Source: Candidatus Laterigemmans baculatus (GTDB lineage: Bacteria; Planctomycetota; Planctomycetia; Pirellulales; Pirellulaceae). From it: 55,314 nucleotides of DNA. The notes below the pieces were generated by a model. That model had not been told where the DNA came from. It saw only the letters and a program-made list of their open reading frames with translations, and made no database searches. The DNA lies in contig NZ_WRPR01000047.1 in NCBI RefSeq assembly GCF_010367455.1, forward strand, positions 1 through 55,314. Direction: 5' to 3'. Position numbers and translations under genes: made by a program. Of this stretch, positions 34,681 through 42,448 are shown piece by piece; positions within the stretch are counted from its first letter, which is position 1, and the number at the start of each line of letters is the position of its first letter.

Positions 34681-34760
34681 GCATAGATAACCCAGGGGAG
34701 ACGCGAGATCTCGCGTCCGCTTCCGAGGTTCTCTGTGCGGGGCGTTCCGATCAGCTCTCC
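34681..34760. repeat. 80-bp direct repeat, left copy
   Basis: This sequence (GCATAGATAACCC at its start, palindrome GACGCGAGATCTCGCGTC in the middle) is about 90 percent identical to 37403-37483. The two copies bracket all the minus-strand genes between them. Read on the minus strand it ends GGGTTATCT, resembling the right end of the inverted repeat at 36634-36712. Confidence 0.9.
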
Positions 34761-34816
34761 GCCTGATTCGCGTACTCCGGTGCACGCGATTAGTTACGCC
34801 AACGCGTTAATCGAAC

Positions 34817-35416
34817 TCAGTCCATGATGGGCACAAGTCGGCCATTCCGAACAGGACCGATACCTGAAAAGCCTCGCCCAGTATCTATTGCCCATATTTC
34901 ATCCCCTGGGCTAATCTCATCCCAAGGGATGTATCCGTCACGACAGGTTTTCTGAAAGTCAGGGTCGTCTCTGTGCACTACAACCCAGCCAGCGTTATAG
35001 ATGCGATACTGAAGCATGCGACATTCAGCCGGGTGAGAGTCGATCCATTGGATGCATGCAGTTCGACAGGCCGGGCAATGATACCCTAGCCACCCATATC
35101 CATGGGGGAATTCGCTCTCGCGAGCGCGGGTGAATGACTCGGAGTGTCGTAAATCAACAGGTTGATGGCCCGAGCCAACCAGTAGCGGAGCATCGTGCAC
35201 GTCGCACCAATGGAGGCACGGACCAATATCGTTCACATCGCTCGGAGCGTCCGGGTATCTCGCTATGAACCGCGCCCACAACATTTCTTGCCAGTACCGC
35301 AGTCGATCGAATCTCACCGGTTCATCGGAGAGCTTGACGAGGGAACGAGCGAACTTGCGGAACTTTACTGGGCCGCAGAAATCGAGGAACCGGACACGCA
35401 GATCGCTCGGCGTCAT
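34817..35416 (-). CDS. Hypothetical protein with Cys/His clusters
   Basis: The 199-residue product starts at ATG 35416 (MTPSDLRVRFLDFCGPVKF). It has two clusters able to bind zinc: CLHWCDVH and YHCPACRTAC, separated by about 50 residues. A segment ISPGDEIWAIDTGRGFSGIGP closes the protein. No known family was recognised. The 33 residues upstream in frame look like leader. It is the last minus-strand gene before the left copy of the direct repeat. Confidence 0.6.
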   Translation of the reverse strand: MTPSDLRVRFLDFCGPVKFRKFARSLVKLSDEPVRFDRLRYWQEMLWARFIARYPDAPSDVNDIGPCLHWCDVHDAPLLVGSGHQPVDLRHSESFTRARESEFPHGYGWLGYHCPACRTACIQWIDSHPAECRMLQYRIYNAGWVVVHRDDPDFQKTCRDGYIPWDEISPGDEIWAIDTGRGFSGIGPVRNGRLVPIMD

Positions 35417-35570
35417 GTGGAGTGGCCAGATTCTCAGGCGTAACGGTAGCGGTAACCGGGCGGCGGCCAAGAAGCGGTGCTTTCCAGACTCCGCCCCGCC
35501 TCCCGGGTTCACCGCGTTGTCCTGGCGGGTTGTGGAATCCGTAGCTACTCAGCATCCTAGCACGAAGGTT

Positions 35571-35960
35571 TCAACCGCGAACAGAAATCAGCAAATCTGC
35601 AATCCGGTCGCGAAGCAAGAACGAGGCGATATGAAAGGAAACAAGGACGGACACAGTGACCAACAATCGATGACGACGAGCGGCTAGCGCGAGCACGACA
35701 CCATAGAGGGCGAACTGGCCGAAATACATGATGTACGCGGCCACATTCTCGGATCGAAGCAGAATGCGAACCGGGCGATGAAGCGGAAACAGTAGATCGT
35801 CGGCGAAACCATCCCCATGTCCAAACGCGTGCGAAATCACCGCCAATACCATCGCCACCGGGGTCGCGAGGACTCCGAATAGGCCCGGCCACCACCACCG
35901 CTCGGGGATGTCGGGATCTGAGGATTTGATCTTGGTGCTAGCTTCGTACGGATTTCGCAT
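35571..35960 (-). CDS. Small membrane protein with NPYE start
   Basis: The 129-residue product starts MRNPYEASTK, an N-terminus frequent in small planctomycete membrane proteins. It has three hydrophobic helices: WWWPGLFGVLATPVAMVLAVI, ENVAAYIMYFGQFALYGVVLAL and LLVTVSVLVSFHIASFLL. Function is unknown. It probably sits in the cytoplasmic membrane. It is one of the minus-strand genes between the two copies of the 80-bp repeat. Confidence 0.65.
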   Translation of the reverse strand: MRNPYEASTKIKSSDPDIPERWWWPGLFGVLATPVAMVLAVISHAFGHGDGFADDLLFPLHRPVRILLRSENVAAYIMYFGQFALYGVVLALAARRHRLLVTVSVLVSFHIASFLLRDRIADLLISVRG

Positions 35961-36067
35961 GCAGTGTTTTCGCGGCAACTACTCCGCGCCAGAACGGCAG
36001 GCATCACCGAGGACGCGAAGAAGGCTACGCGTTGGCAGACCGCGCAATTCGCGTCCTTCGGTGCATG

Positions 36068-36316
36068 TCATCGTTCGTCGTTGATTTGTTTCCGACCGAC
36101 GATCTCGAAGAGTTCTTCATCGATCCTGTTTCGGACGATCACTTCTTGCCTATGCGGAACGAGTGCACCTTCGAAGTCCCGCTTCGCGCAAAAGCTCTCC
36201 TTCTCATCTCGCAGTCGCTCGAGCTCGCTAAGCAGTTTCGTGAGTTCAGGCGAGCCTGGGCAGTATCGAGCAATTATTGCTCGGTCATCATCAATCAGAT
36301 ACCCCCGTTCTTCCAT
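36068..36316 (-). CDS. Small UVR-motif-like protein
   Basis: The 82-residue product has a coiled segment (LLSELERLRDEKESFCAKR) followed by DFEGALVPHRQEV, resembling the UVR motif of UvrB, ClpC and McsA, which mediates protein contacts. Its ATG overlaps the end of the upstream gene by about 20 bp, so the two may be translationally coupled. The short length makes the call tentative. Confidence 0.5.
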   Translation of the reverse strand: MEERGYLIDDDRAIIARYCPGSPELTKLLSELERLRDEKESFCAKRDFEGALVPHRQEVIVRNRIDEELFEIVGRKQINDER

Positions 36317-36609
36317 CGCCTCAGCGATCGCGTCGAGGCACGGAGAATCCAGGGCATCTTCAAGGGATCGTACGTCAACTCAACATTGCGAATGAATTTG
36401 TCCGGACGATAAAAGATCGTGATCTCGAGAGGCCGGTGGGGGAACAGCCGGCGGAACAATTTGCCGACCATCGAACACGGATTGGGAACCGGGAGCATAA
36501 CGCGAACAGTATCTCCAACGGTTCCAGCATTGACCTCTTGCCTCCGCAGAGACTCCGTTATTGCCACCGGGTCCCACGTCGCATCGGCGGGCACGTGGTA
36601 CATTATCAA
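36295..36609 (-). CDS. Small hypothetical protein
   Basis: The 104-residue product (ATG at 36609) contains mixed alpha/beta-like sequence (HVPADATWDPVAITESLRR, VRVMLPVPNP, LEITIFYRPDKFIRNVELTYDP). No family recognised. It begins 25 bp from an attC-like inverted repeat on its 5' side and overlaps the UVR-like gene at its 3' end. Confidence 0.45.
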   Translation of the reverse strand: MIMYHVPADATWDPVAITESLRRQEVNAGTVGDTVRVMLPVPNPCSMVGKLFRRLFPHRPLEITIFYRPDKFIRNVELTYDPLKMPWILRASTRSLRRWKNGGI

Positions 36610-36633
36610 GGCTCTCTAGACGACGAACGGCAC

Positions 36634-36712
36634 CGATAACGCGGCCACCGCCCATAGTTGTTGTGCAAGCGCGCGGTCATCGGCGGCTCGCGTTCATCGG
36701 ATCGTTATCCGC
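36634..36712. other. attC-like inverted repeat (candidate)
   Basis: Boxes CGATAACG at 36634-36641 and CGTTATCCG at about 36703-36711 are inverse and lie about 70 bp apart, with additional paired sequence inside. On the minus strand the element begins GGATAAC and ends GCGTTATCGG. It sits directly behind the 36723-37100 gene, where an integron attC would be expected. Confidence 0.35.
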
Positions 36713-36722
36713 CCGTTTGTGG

Positions 36723-37100
36723 TTATTTCGGCGGGGAAAGGCTTGCATGGACCTCTTCCGCCACATCCGCGACCATTGCATCAGGCGACTCCCGCAGCAT
36801 GTCGATCTCTGATTTCAATTCTTTTTGAATCCAGGGAACCACTTCAGGGTTTGTCTTGACGCCATCAGCCAACGCCCTTAAGCCCTCGAGCTGTTTCTCC
36901 GGATCAGGCTGCTGGAGAGTCGCACGAGCGCTTTCGGTCACGAACCAAGTCACGGCTTCACCGTCGACCTGAATGTCGACACGGTTGGGCAGGTCCGAAG
37001 CCCAAGCAACGATGCGGACGACACCCCAGGTGCTGATGCCGAGAAGCAAGCACATCGCGGCGGAAGCGATGATCAGCAGGCGTTTCGTTTTGGTCGTCAT
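36723..37100 (-). CDS. Small membrane-anchored hypothetical protein
   Basis: The 125-residue product has one N-terminal helix (RLLIIASAAMCLLLGISTWGVVRIV) and an external helical domain (DPEKQLEGLRALADGVKTNPE, WIQKELKSEIDML). The ATG at 37100 was chosen over the GTG two codons upstream. No family recognised. It is the first minus-strand gene inside the repeat-bracketed segment. Confidence 0.6.
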   Translation of the reverse strand: MTTKTKRLLIIASAAMCLLLGISTWGVVRIVAWASDLPNRVDIQVDGEAVTWFVTESARATLQQPDPEKQLEGLRALADGVKTNPEVVPWIQKELKSEIDMLRESPDAMVADVAEEVHASLSPPK

Positions 37101-37741
37101 CGTCACCAGCTAAGTGCATAAACTGAATTCAGTCGGATACCGTCTTTATCACCGGTCCGACCGGCAAGAATGGGGTACCGGCGTCTATTCTCGCCGTATC
37201 CGCGGGGGCTGTTTTCGCCGGTAGACAATGTCGCGTCCGTATCTATTTTCGCCGAATCACACACCCGGGGTCAACTGCGAGGGCCGTGGCACCATTTGCC
37301 AGGGCGGAGCGCGGACGGGTTGATGCGTCCCACTCTCTGACGTCGACACTTTTCGCCTCTCGGATGAGGCGGGGAATTTGTGGGGCGCCATTTCCCGACT
37401 TTGCATAGATAACCCAAGGGGAGACGCGAGAGTTCGCGTCCACTCCTGAGGTTCTCTGTGCGGGGTGTTCCGATCAGCTCTCGTCCTTCCTTGCCCGCTT
37501 CGGGGCCGGCCAATCCTGCCGCGGCTCGTTTGCAGTCGATCGCTGTCGTTTTGCTCCGCGGGATGCTGCGGTTGCGGGAGTCGGCGGATGTGCCGGCTTG
37601 CTCGGAACCGACTTCTGAAAATCTCGCCGACTCTTTACCCGAGCCGCCTGAGCTCGGGCGGCGGGCACGGCTCTCTGTGTCTCACGACGTTCCCGCTCGC
37701 ACCGGGAACGGACACACCCTCTCAACTTCGTGAGACACACC
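37101..37741. other. Gap between minus-strand cassettes and phage-like remnant
   Basis: It holds the right copy of the 80-bp direct repeat at 37403-37483. Two copies of TCTATTTTCGCCG-like sequence lie at about 37177 and 37243. In-frame sequence at about 37485-37733 (plus strand) reads like the C-terminal tail of a broken upstream gene, but nothing in it is diagnostic. Confidence 0.5.
37403..37483. repeat. 80-bp direct repeat, right copy
   Basis: It matches 34681-34760 at about nine of ten positions, including GATAACCC, the central palindrome and GGTTCTCTGTGCGGGG. One extra A and eight substitutions distinguish the copies. Confidence 0.9.
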
Positions 37742-37927
37742 ATGCACCACGAAACCCGCCGCCGCGCAATCGCTACGCTGCTCGCCCGCTCCCTGTCGCG
37801 AGCCCAACTGCAGCCTCCCCGCGGCAAAGCTGTGAAACCGGCGAGTCACAGCGGTCCAATCCAGTGCGCCACCGAACCTCGGGCTCCGCAACCGGCACAC
37901 GCCAAGCCAACAGGAGGTAGCCAGTGA
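37742..37927 (+). CDS. Small Arg-rich protein upstream of DUF2924 gene
   Basis: The 61-residue product (ATG at 37742, MHHETRRRAIATLLARSL) is basic. A small gene often precedes DUF2924 genes in planctomycete phage-like islands, and this one overlaps the next GTG start (GTGA), which supports it. No function is known. Confidence 0.5.
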   Translation: MHHETRRRAIATLLARSLSRAQLQPPRGKAVKPASHSGPIQCATEPRAPQPAHAKPTGGSQ

Positions 37928-38523
37928 GCCCGCACGTTGCCACCGCGGTCGCCGAACTGCGAGACATGTCGGTCAACCAGCTCGCCGGCCGGTATGAAGC
38001 CGTCTTCAATGAACCGTGCCGCAGCCGCAACAAACAGTACCTCCTGCGCCGCATCGCTTGGCGACTGCAAGCGAACGATGAAGGCGGACTCTCCCGGGCC
38101 GCGCTGGAACGAGCCGCCCGGCTGGCCGCCGGTGCCGATGTGCGACTCACGGCACCGCGGGCCGAAGCTGCCACTCCCGCACCGAAGTCGAATCCGCGAC
38201 CGTTCAAAGACTGGGATCCCCAACTGCCGCCCCCCAAAAGCCCCCTCGAACGCGAGTACAAGGGGCGGGTGATCCGCGTGGTGGTCCTGCAGGATGGCTT
38301 TCTCTACGAGAACCAGCACTTCAGCTCACTCTCGGCCGTCGCCAAAGCGGTGAACCGCCAGCAAAGGAGTGCCAAAAATGCCATGCACTTGTCGCCTGCG
38401 GATACGCCAATTGTCCCGAGTGTGGCCATCCATTCCCGCCGCCGGAGCGTGAGTCCCATGACGCCCGAGCCAGCGAGGCCGGTGTGCTATCTGGCGAAGT
38501 CACAGACACCGAGTATGAGGTGA
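37924..38523 (+). pseudogene. DUF2924 protein fused out of frame to a helicase remnant
   Basis: Residues 1-143 match the DUF2924 family found beside recombinases in phage-like islands (AELRDMSVNQLAGRYEAVFNE, LRRIAWRLQANDEGGL, EYKGRVIRVVVLQDGFLYEN, SLSAVAKAV). The family normally ends with a short aromatic segment; here from residue 144 on the frame runs into unrelated sequence that is the zinc-ribbon region of a helicase in another frame. The break at about 38345-38352 marks a deletion that removed the end of this gene and most of the helicase. The GTG start overlaps the upstream stop. Confidence 0.8.
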
Positions 38524-38867
38524 TCGACACGATCTACCGCATTCATCGCAAACGCGACGCCGATGAAGACGCGCCGCGGTGCCTGCGGGTGGATTATGTG
38601 ATCGGGCTGGATCACTGGCAGAGCGAATTCATCTGCATCGAGCACACCGGCTACGCACGCCGCAAAGCTGAAGCCTAGTGGCGGGACCGCTGCCTCGATC
38701 CGTGTCCGGACAACGCCGAAGAGGCACTCGAACTGGCTGAAGCCGGACTGCTGGCCCTCTCAGAGCGGATCACGGTGCGGAGCATCAGCGGTCAGAAATA
38801 CGACCGGATCATCAGCCACGCACTCGCACAGATCCCAAATGCAGCACGCGAGGAGTGCCCGTTTTGA
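38352..38867 (+). pseudogene. C-terminal fragment of a phage-type helicase with an amber codon
   Basis: In the frame of position 38352 the DNA encodes a recognisable helicase tail: a four-Cys ribbon (CQKC then CPECGHPFPPPER), then LSGEVTDTEYEVIDTIYRIH, CLRVDYVIGLDHWQSEF and ICIEHTGYARRKAEA. The next codon is TAG (38676-38678), where the family has Trp; the frame then continues WRDRCLDPCPDNAEEALELA and TVRSISGQKYDRIISHAL to the TGA at 38865. The helicase motor part is missing. So one deletion and one nonsense change have broken the gene. The following gene starts inside its last codons. Confidence 0.8.
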
Positions 38868-41074
38868 CGCTCGGCGTGCGTGAGCAAGTAGCGATCTATC
38901 GCCGGCAAGGATGGTACTGCGTGCCGCTTCGCCCGCGGTCCAAGATGCCCGTCCGCGCCGACTGGCCAAACCTCCGGATCGAAGCGGACGCGATCAATGC
39001 CGAGTTCTCGCCCAAAGACAACGTGGGGCTAATTCTCGGCGAACCGTCCGGCTGGCTCGTCGATGTCGACCTCGACTGCCAGGAAGCGGTCGCGCTGGCG
39101 GACCAGTACCTGCCGGCGACACCCGCCATCACCGGTCGGCCGTCCGCTGGCGACTCGCATCGCTGGAACATCGCCGCGGGAGCGACGACCGAGAAACATA
39201 CCGATCCATACGATGGGTCAATGATCGTCGAATTGCGGTCGACCGGCGCCCAGACCGTCGTTGGCCCAAGTATGCACCCCGACGGCGAACCGTACGACGT
39301 GCTCGAAGCGGAACCGGCGACCGTTCCGGCCCCGATGCTCGCTGCCTGCGTCCGGGCGCTGGCCTGGGCCGTCGTTGCAAAGCGCCAACCCAGCCGCGCC
39401 GCCCAATCCACCCCCGGGCATTCCCCCGCGTCGCCGCCACACGCGGCCGGTGGCGGCCCGGACGTCGAGAACCGGGCGGTCGCCTACCTCAACGCGATGC
39501 CCCCGGCAATCGCCGGCAGTGGCGGTCACTCGCAAACCTACGCAGCCGCGACGGCACTGGTCCACGGCTTCGGCGTCGAACCGGCCCGGGCGATGGAACT
39601 GCTCTCGCAGTATTACAACCCTCGCTGTGACCCGCCGTGGTCCGAAAAAGAGCTGCAGCACAAGATTACCCAAGCGGCGACCAAACCCCACGACCGACCA
39701 TTCGGTTGGTTGCGCGACGAAGGGCACACCCACACCGAGGAGCTTGTCGACCTCAGTCGGTTTCAGCTCGCTCCCAAAGCGGCCGCGACCGCAACGGTCA
39801 TTGAACCGGAAACACCGCCCGACGTTGTCCCCGATCCTGGACAACTTCCCGAGCGACTATTTGAGGTCCCCGGATTCGTGCGCCGCGTGATGGACTTCAC
39901 GCTCGCCAACGCTCCGTACCCCAACGTGGGACTCGCGTTCTGCGGCGCGATGGCGCTGCAATCGTTCCTGGCCGGACGCAAGGTCTGCACCCGCGGCGAC
40001 CTGCGAACCAATCTGTATCTGCTGGCGCTGGCGAGCAGCGGTACCGGCAAGGAGTTTCCGCGTAAAGTCAACTCGCAGGTGCTCTTTCAGATCGGCTTGG
40101 CCGCATCGCTCGGCGACAAATTCGCGTCCGGCGAGGGCATCCAGGACGCCCTGGTCCGCACCGGCCGGATGCTCTTTCAGAACGACGAAATGGACGGTGT
40201 GCTCCGGCAGATCAACCCGGACCGCGAGAACAGCCGCGAATCGATCCCAAACATTCTCCTGACCCTCTACACGTCCGCCGGCGATGTGTACCCAGTGCGA
40301 GTGAAGGCGAACCAGAAGGAAGCGATCCACGTCGATCAGCCCCACCTGACGCTGTTCGGCACGGCAACGCCACAATACTTCTATGAAGCGCTCTCGAAGC
40401 GGATGCTCACCAACGGCTTCTTCGCGCGGCTCAACATCATCGACGTCGGCAAACGCGGCTCTGGCCAGTCACCTGGCTCGGCTCGCAACCTTCCGGAGGC
40501 GATCCTGGAGACCGCGAAGTGGTGGGCCGATTTCGAGCCCGGAACGGGCAATTTCCTCAACTTCCACCCCAAGCCGCTGGTCGTCGAATTCACTCCGGAC
40601 GCCGCTGCGGAGATCGAAGACCTCCGACGACAAACCGAGGTTGAATACGACAAAGCCGAAGCGGCCGGCGACGAGGTCGCTCGCACCGCCTGGAGCCGAA
40701 CCTGCGAACACGCCACCAAGCTTGCGCTGATCTACGCCTGCAGCGAGAACCACCTCGAGCCGCAAATCGGCATGCCAGCAGTCGAGTGGGCGAACGAATT
40801 CGCGATGCACCAGACCCGCCGGCAGCTCTACCTCGCATCGATCCACGTCGCCGAGAACCCGTTCCACGCCGAGTGTCTGAAGCTCGTCAAGCGGCTTTCC
40901 GAACATCCCGATCGGCGAATGCAGCGACGGCAATTGATGCGGGCCATGAAGCTGAGAGCCGGCGACTTCGACCAGATCGTCGGAACGCTCGTGCAGCAGG
41001 GTGATCTGGAACCCGTCGTGATCGAAACCGCCACCCGTCCGGCCCAGGGATACCAGCTAACATGCCCCGCCTAA
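38855..41074 (+). CDS. Prim-Pol and DUF3987 replication protein
   Basis: The 739-residue product joins an N-terminal bifunctional primase-polymerase domain to a DUF3987-type helicase-like domain, a layout used by phages, plasmids and islands to start replication. Prim-Pol motifs are WLVDVDLDC (residues 67-75, the DxD metal site) and SAGDSHRW (97-104). Residues of about 330-620 hold the DUF3987 part, including a P-loop-like ASSGTGKEFPRK and DEMDGVLRQI. The C-terminal part reads like a winged-helix region (RRQLMRAMKLRAGDFDQIVG). The GTG start follows AGGAG closely. The gene appears intact, unlike its neighbours, and is followed by a candidate origin. Confidence 0.88.
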   Translation: MPVLTLGVREQVAIYRRQGWYCVPLRPRSKMPVRADWPNLRIEADAINAEFSPKDNVGLILGEPSGWLVDVDLDCQEAVALADQYLPATPAITGRPSAGDSHRWNIAAGATTEKHTDPYDGSMIVELRSTGAQTVVGPSMHPDGEPYDVLEAEPATVPAPMLAACVRALAWAVVAKRQPSRAAQSTPGHSPASPPHAAGGGPDVENRAVAYLNAMPPAIAGSGGHSQTYAAATALVHGFGVEPARAMELLSQYYNPRCDPPWSEKELQHKITQAATKPHDRPFGWLRDEGHTHTEELVDLSRFQLAPKAAATATVIEPETPPDVVPDPGQLPERLFEVPGFVRRVMDFTLANAPYPNVGLAFCGAMALQSFLAGRKVCTRGDLRTNLYLLALASSGTGKEFPRKVNSQVLFQIGLAASLGDKFASGEGIQDALVRTGRMLFQNDEMDGVLRQINPDRENSRESIPNILLTLYTSAGDVYPVRVKANQKEAIHVDQPHLTLFGTATPQYFYEALSKRMLTNGFFARLNIIDVGKRGSGQSPGSARNLPEAILETAKWWADFEPGTGNFLNFHPKPLVVEFTPDAAAEIEDLRRQTEVEYDKAEAAGDEVARTAWSRTCEHATKLALIYACSENHLEPQIGMPAVEWANEFAMHQTRRQLYLASIHVAENPFHAECLKLVKRLSEHPDRRMQRRQLMRAMKLRAGDFDQIVGTLVQQGDLEPVVIETATRPAQGYQLTCPA

Positions 41075-41552
41075 TCCGTCACCAATCCGTCACCATGTGT
41101 CACCGCCGGGGGACGTTTCTCGGACCCAATCCGGCCGTTTTGCCCTCGAAACCGGCGAATCCGTCCCAATGTGTCACCACGTCCGGTGACGGATCTCCAG
41201 AGCAGAAAAGATCGTAAATATAAAGGAAAAACTCTCTTTTCTATGTATGTGTCCCCCTGTCACGCCCACACCCCCGCGATGCGCATTCGCACGCGTAAGG
41301 GGGCAGTGGGACGGATCTCGGGTGACGGATCTCCCAAGTGCCAGAGTGGCGATTCCCTCAGTGCCAGCCTGGCACCCCCCGAGTGCCACTCTGTCGGGAG
41401 TGCCACACTGGCAGACGCCTCGCCGCCGACGATTAGATACTTTCCGGCCAGGTCGACCTCCTCAGGGCCGCGGGAACAGCCGCTATATTAGGCACAGTTT
41501 GTTATGATTGTCCGAACAGTACTCCGCCGCGATTTCGACATCGATCTGCACC
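41075..41552. other. Iteron-like repeat region downstream of the replication gene (candidate origin)
   Basis: Four GTCACC copies at 41078-41178 are followed by a 14-bp direct repeat GGTGACGGATCTCC at 41185-41198 and 41321-41334, an AT-rich tract at about 41200-41250 unusual for this DNA, and four semi-palindromic units AGTGCCAnnCTGGCA (starting 41337, 41360, 41382, 41399). The mix of direct repeats, palindromes and an AT-rich tract next to a Prim-Pol gene resembles a replication origin of an island or plasmid. No gene is seen in the interval. Confidence 0.55.
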
Positions 41553-42152
41553 GTGAACCATCCCCCTGAACCGACCGTCTACGTCATCGCCGGCCCGAAC
41601 GGCGCCGGCAAAACGACGTTCGCGCTCAAGTATCTGCCGCGATTTGTTGACTGCCCTGAGTTTGTAAACGCTGATCTGATTGCGTCCGGACTCTCCCCAT
41701 TCAATCCTGAGTCTCAGGCTGCCATGGCTGGCCGACTGATGTTGAGGCGGCTCGATGAACTAAGCTCCGCCCGTACAACCTTCGGGTTTGAAACCACCTT
41801 GTCCGGTCGCACTCACGCTCGCAGGCTGCAAGTGATGAAGCGCCGTTACGGATACCGGCTCGCCATGTTCTTCATTTGGCTACCATCGGTGGAGCAGGCC
41901 ATCGCCCGCGTTGCCGCTCGCGTTCGGGAAGGCGGGCACGACATCCCTGAACCAACGATTCGTCGCCGCTATCGACAAGGCATCACCAACTTCGGCAAAC
42001 TTTATGCTCCACTCCTCGACCAATGGGTGGTCTACGATGGATCGGATCGACCGGCAGTAAAAATCGTCGGTGAAGTGGACGGAAATCGCACTATTTTCGA
42101 CGCTGCCCGCTTCACTCGACTCCTGCAGCGCTCACCGGGACTAATCACATGA
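41553..42152 (+). CDS. Zeta-toxin-family AAA ATPase/kinase
   Basis: The 199-residue product has a P-loop (VYVIAGPNGAGKTTFALKYL) and the segment FVNADLIASGLSPFNPE, then FGFETTLSGRTHARRL, as in zeta-toxin-like kinases of COG4185. Zeta toxins phosphorylate cell-wall precursors such as UDP-N-acetylglucosamine; relatives of this shorter class are often of unknown substrate. The GTG at 41553 leaves a short leader before the first strand; a TTG at 41508 is possible. The stop overlaps the next gene's ATG (ATGA), linking it to a probable partner. Confidence 0.85.
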   Translation: MNHPPEPTVYVIAGPNGAGKTTFALKYLPRFVDCPEFVNADLIASGLSPFNPESQAAMAGRLMLRRLDELSSARTTFGFETTLSGRTHARRLQVMKRRYGYRLAMFFIWLPSVEQAIARVAARVREGGHDIPEPTIRRRYRQGITNFGKLYAPLLDQWVVYDGSDRPAVKIVGEVDGNRTIFDAARFTRLLQRSPGLIT

Positions 42153-42352
42153 TTCGCGACAACACCAGCGACTTTGTCAGGAAAGCTGACGCAGCCATGG
42201 AGGAAGCCGCCAAAGATGTTGTCGAACGGGCGCGGAGGCATAACACGCCGATCGTCGTCTGGAGAGACGGCAAGGTTGTTGAGCTCGACCCGTTTTCCGA
42301 AGAATTCGACCAGCCCAAGCCCGGCGGCGACCGCACGAACGACGCGTCCTAA
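42149..42352 (+). CDS. Small partner of the zeta-like kinase (possible antitoxin)
   Basis: The 67-residue product (MIRDNTSDFVRKADAAMEEA) is acidic with one long helix, then VVERARRHNTPIVVWRDGKVV, a short strand-turn-strand. It overlaps the kinase gene by 4 bp, and small genes of this type commonly accompany COG4185 kinases. The order toxin then partner is reversed from the epsilon-zeta pair, so an antitoxin role is inference. Confidence 0.75.
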   Translation: MIRDNTSDFVRKADAAMEEAAKDVVERARRHNTPIVVWRDGKVVELDPFSEEFDQPKPGGDRTNDAS

Positions 42353-42448
42353 CCCCGCCAGCGAACCAGCCCAACCGCCCACCCATCCATCTGGCCAACC
42401 ACCGACCGAACCCTTCCTGATTCGTCACTCGCCTTGGAAGGGCTCTCA

